Source: Microcaldota archaeon (GTDB taxonomy: Archaea; Micrarchaeota; Micrarchaeia; Micrarchaeales; CABMGC01). From it: 5,768 nucleotides of DNA. The stretch is taken from assembly GCA_028866975.1 (NCBI GenBank), contig JAGWHG010000042.1, forward strand, positions 1 through 5,768, written 5' to 3'. Positions 5,744 to 5,768 of this stretch are shown one piece after another; within the stretch, counting starts at the first letter, position 1; each line of letters opens with the position of its first letter. The notes below the pieces were generated by a model. It searched no databases and was not told the DNA's origin. It was given only the letters and a program-made list of their open reading frames with translations. A program made the translations under genes and the position numbers.

Positions 5744-5768
5744 TTCCTAAAAAATGTTTGTGATAAAC

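Noticed and set aside
5744..5768. Feature after the last gene
   Set aside because: Only 25 nt remain, with an A-run and no complete signal; nothing can be supported.

Overview
The window is archaeal. It encodes an archaeal/eukaryotic-type alpha2 glycyl-tRNA synthetase, a Nop5-type C/D-box sRNP core protein, and a radical SAM enzyme of the tetraether-lipid-synthase (Tes/MJ0619-like) family behind a textbook archaeal BRE/TATA promoter. Some intergenic gaps are very short, and the Nop5 is much shorter than usual. That would fit a small-genome lineage such as DPANN, but the lineage is an inference and nothing here settles it.

Layout. (1) Positions 1-534, plus strand: the 3' end of a VapB-like antitoxin gene overlaps a complete PIN-domain (VapC-like) toxin gene. 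The toxin prefers AAA for lysine (10 of 14 codons), unlike the AAG-rich radical SAM gene, which hints at transfer. (2) Positions 544-2004, minus strand: glycyl-tRNA synthetase, convergent with the toxin across a 9-nt gap. (3) Positions 2005-2088: an AT-rich divergent promoter region. (4) Positions 2089-2892, plus strand: a short Nop5-like protein with coiled coil and Nop domain but no N-terminal fibrillarin-binding domain. (5) Positions 2893-2984: intergenic, with a possible T-tract terminator and a strong TATA box. (6) Positions 2985-5003, plus strand: Tes-like radical SAM protein with a striking N-terminal extension of repeated Cys-Gly-Cys-Gly units and a His-Ser run. (7) Positions 5024-5743, plus strand: a cysteine-free 239-residue protein, probably co-transcribed with the radical SAM gene. 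It contains what reads as a heavy-metal-associated (HMA) fold whose CxxC is replaced by DxxH.

The most interesting part is the pair in (6) and (7). A predicted multi-cluster radical SAM enzyme carrying its own putative metal-binding tail is followed 20 nt later by a degenerate metallochaperone-like protein. The inference is a two-gene module in which the second protein docks on, or handles metal or redox chemistry for, the first. The chemistry is probably lipid C-C bond formation, but the exact reaction cannot be fixed from sequence. The Nop5 without its fibrillarin-binding domain is the second point worth following.
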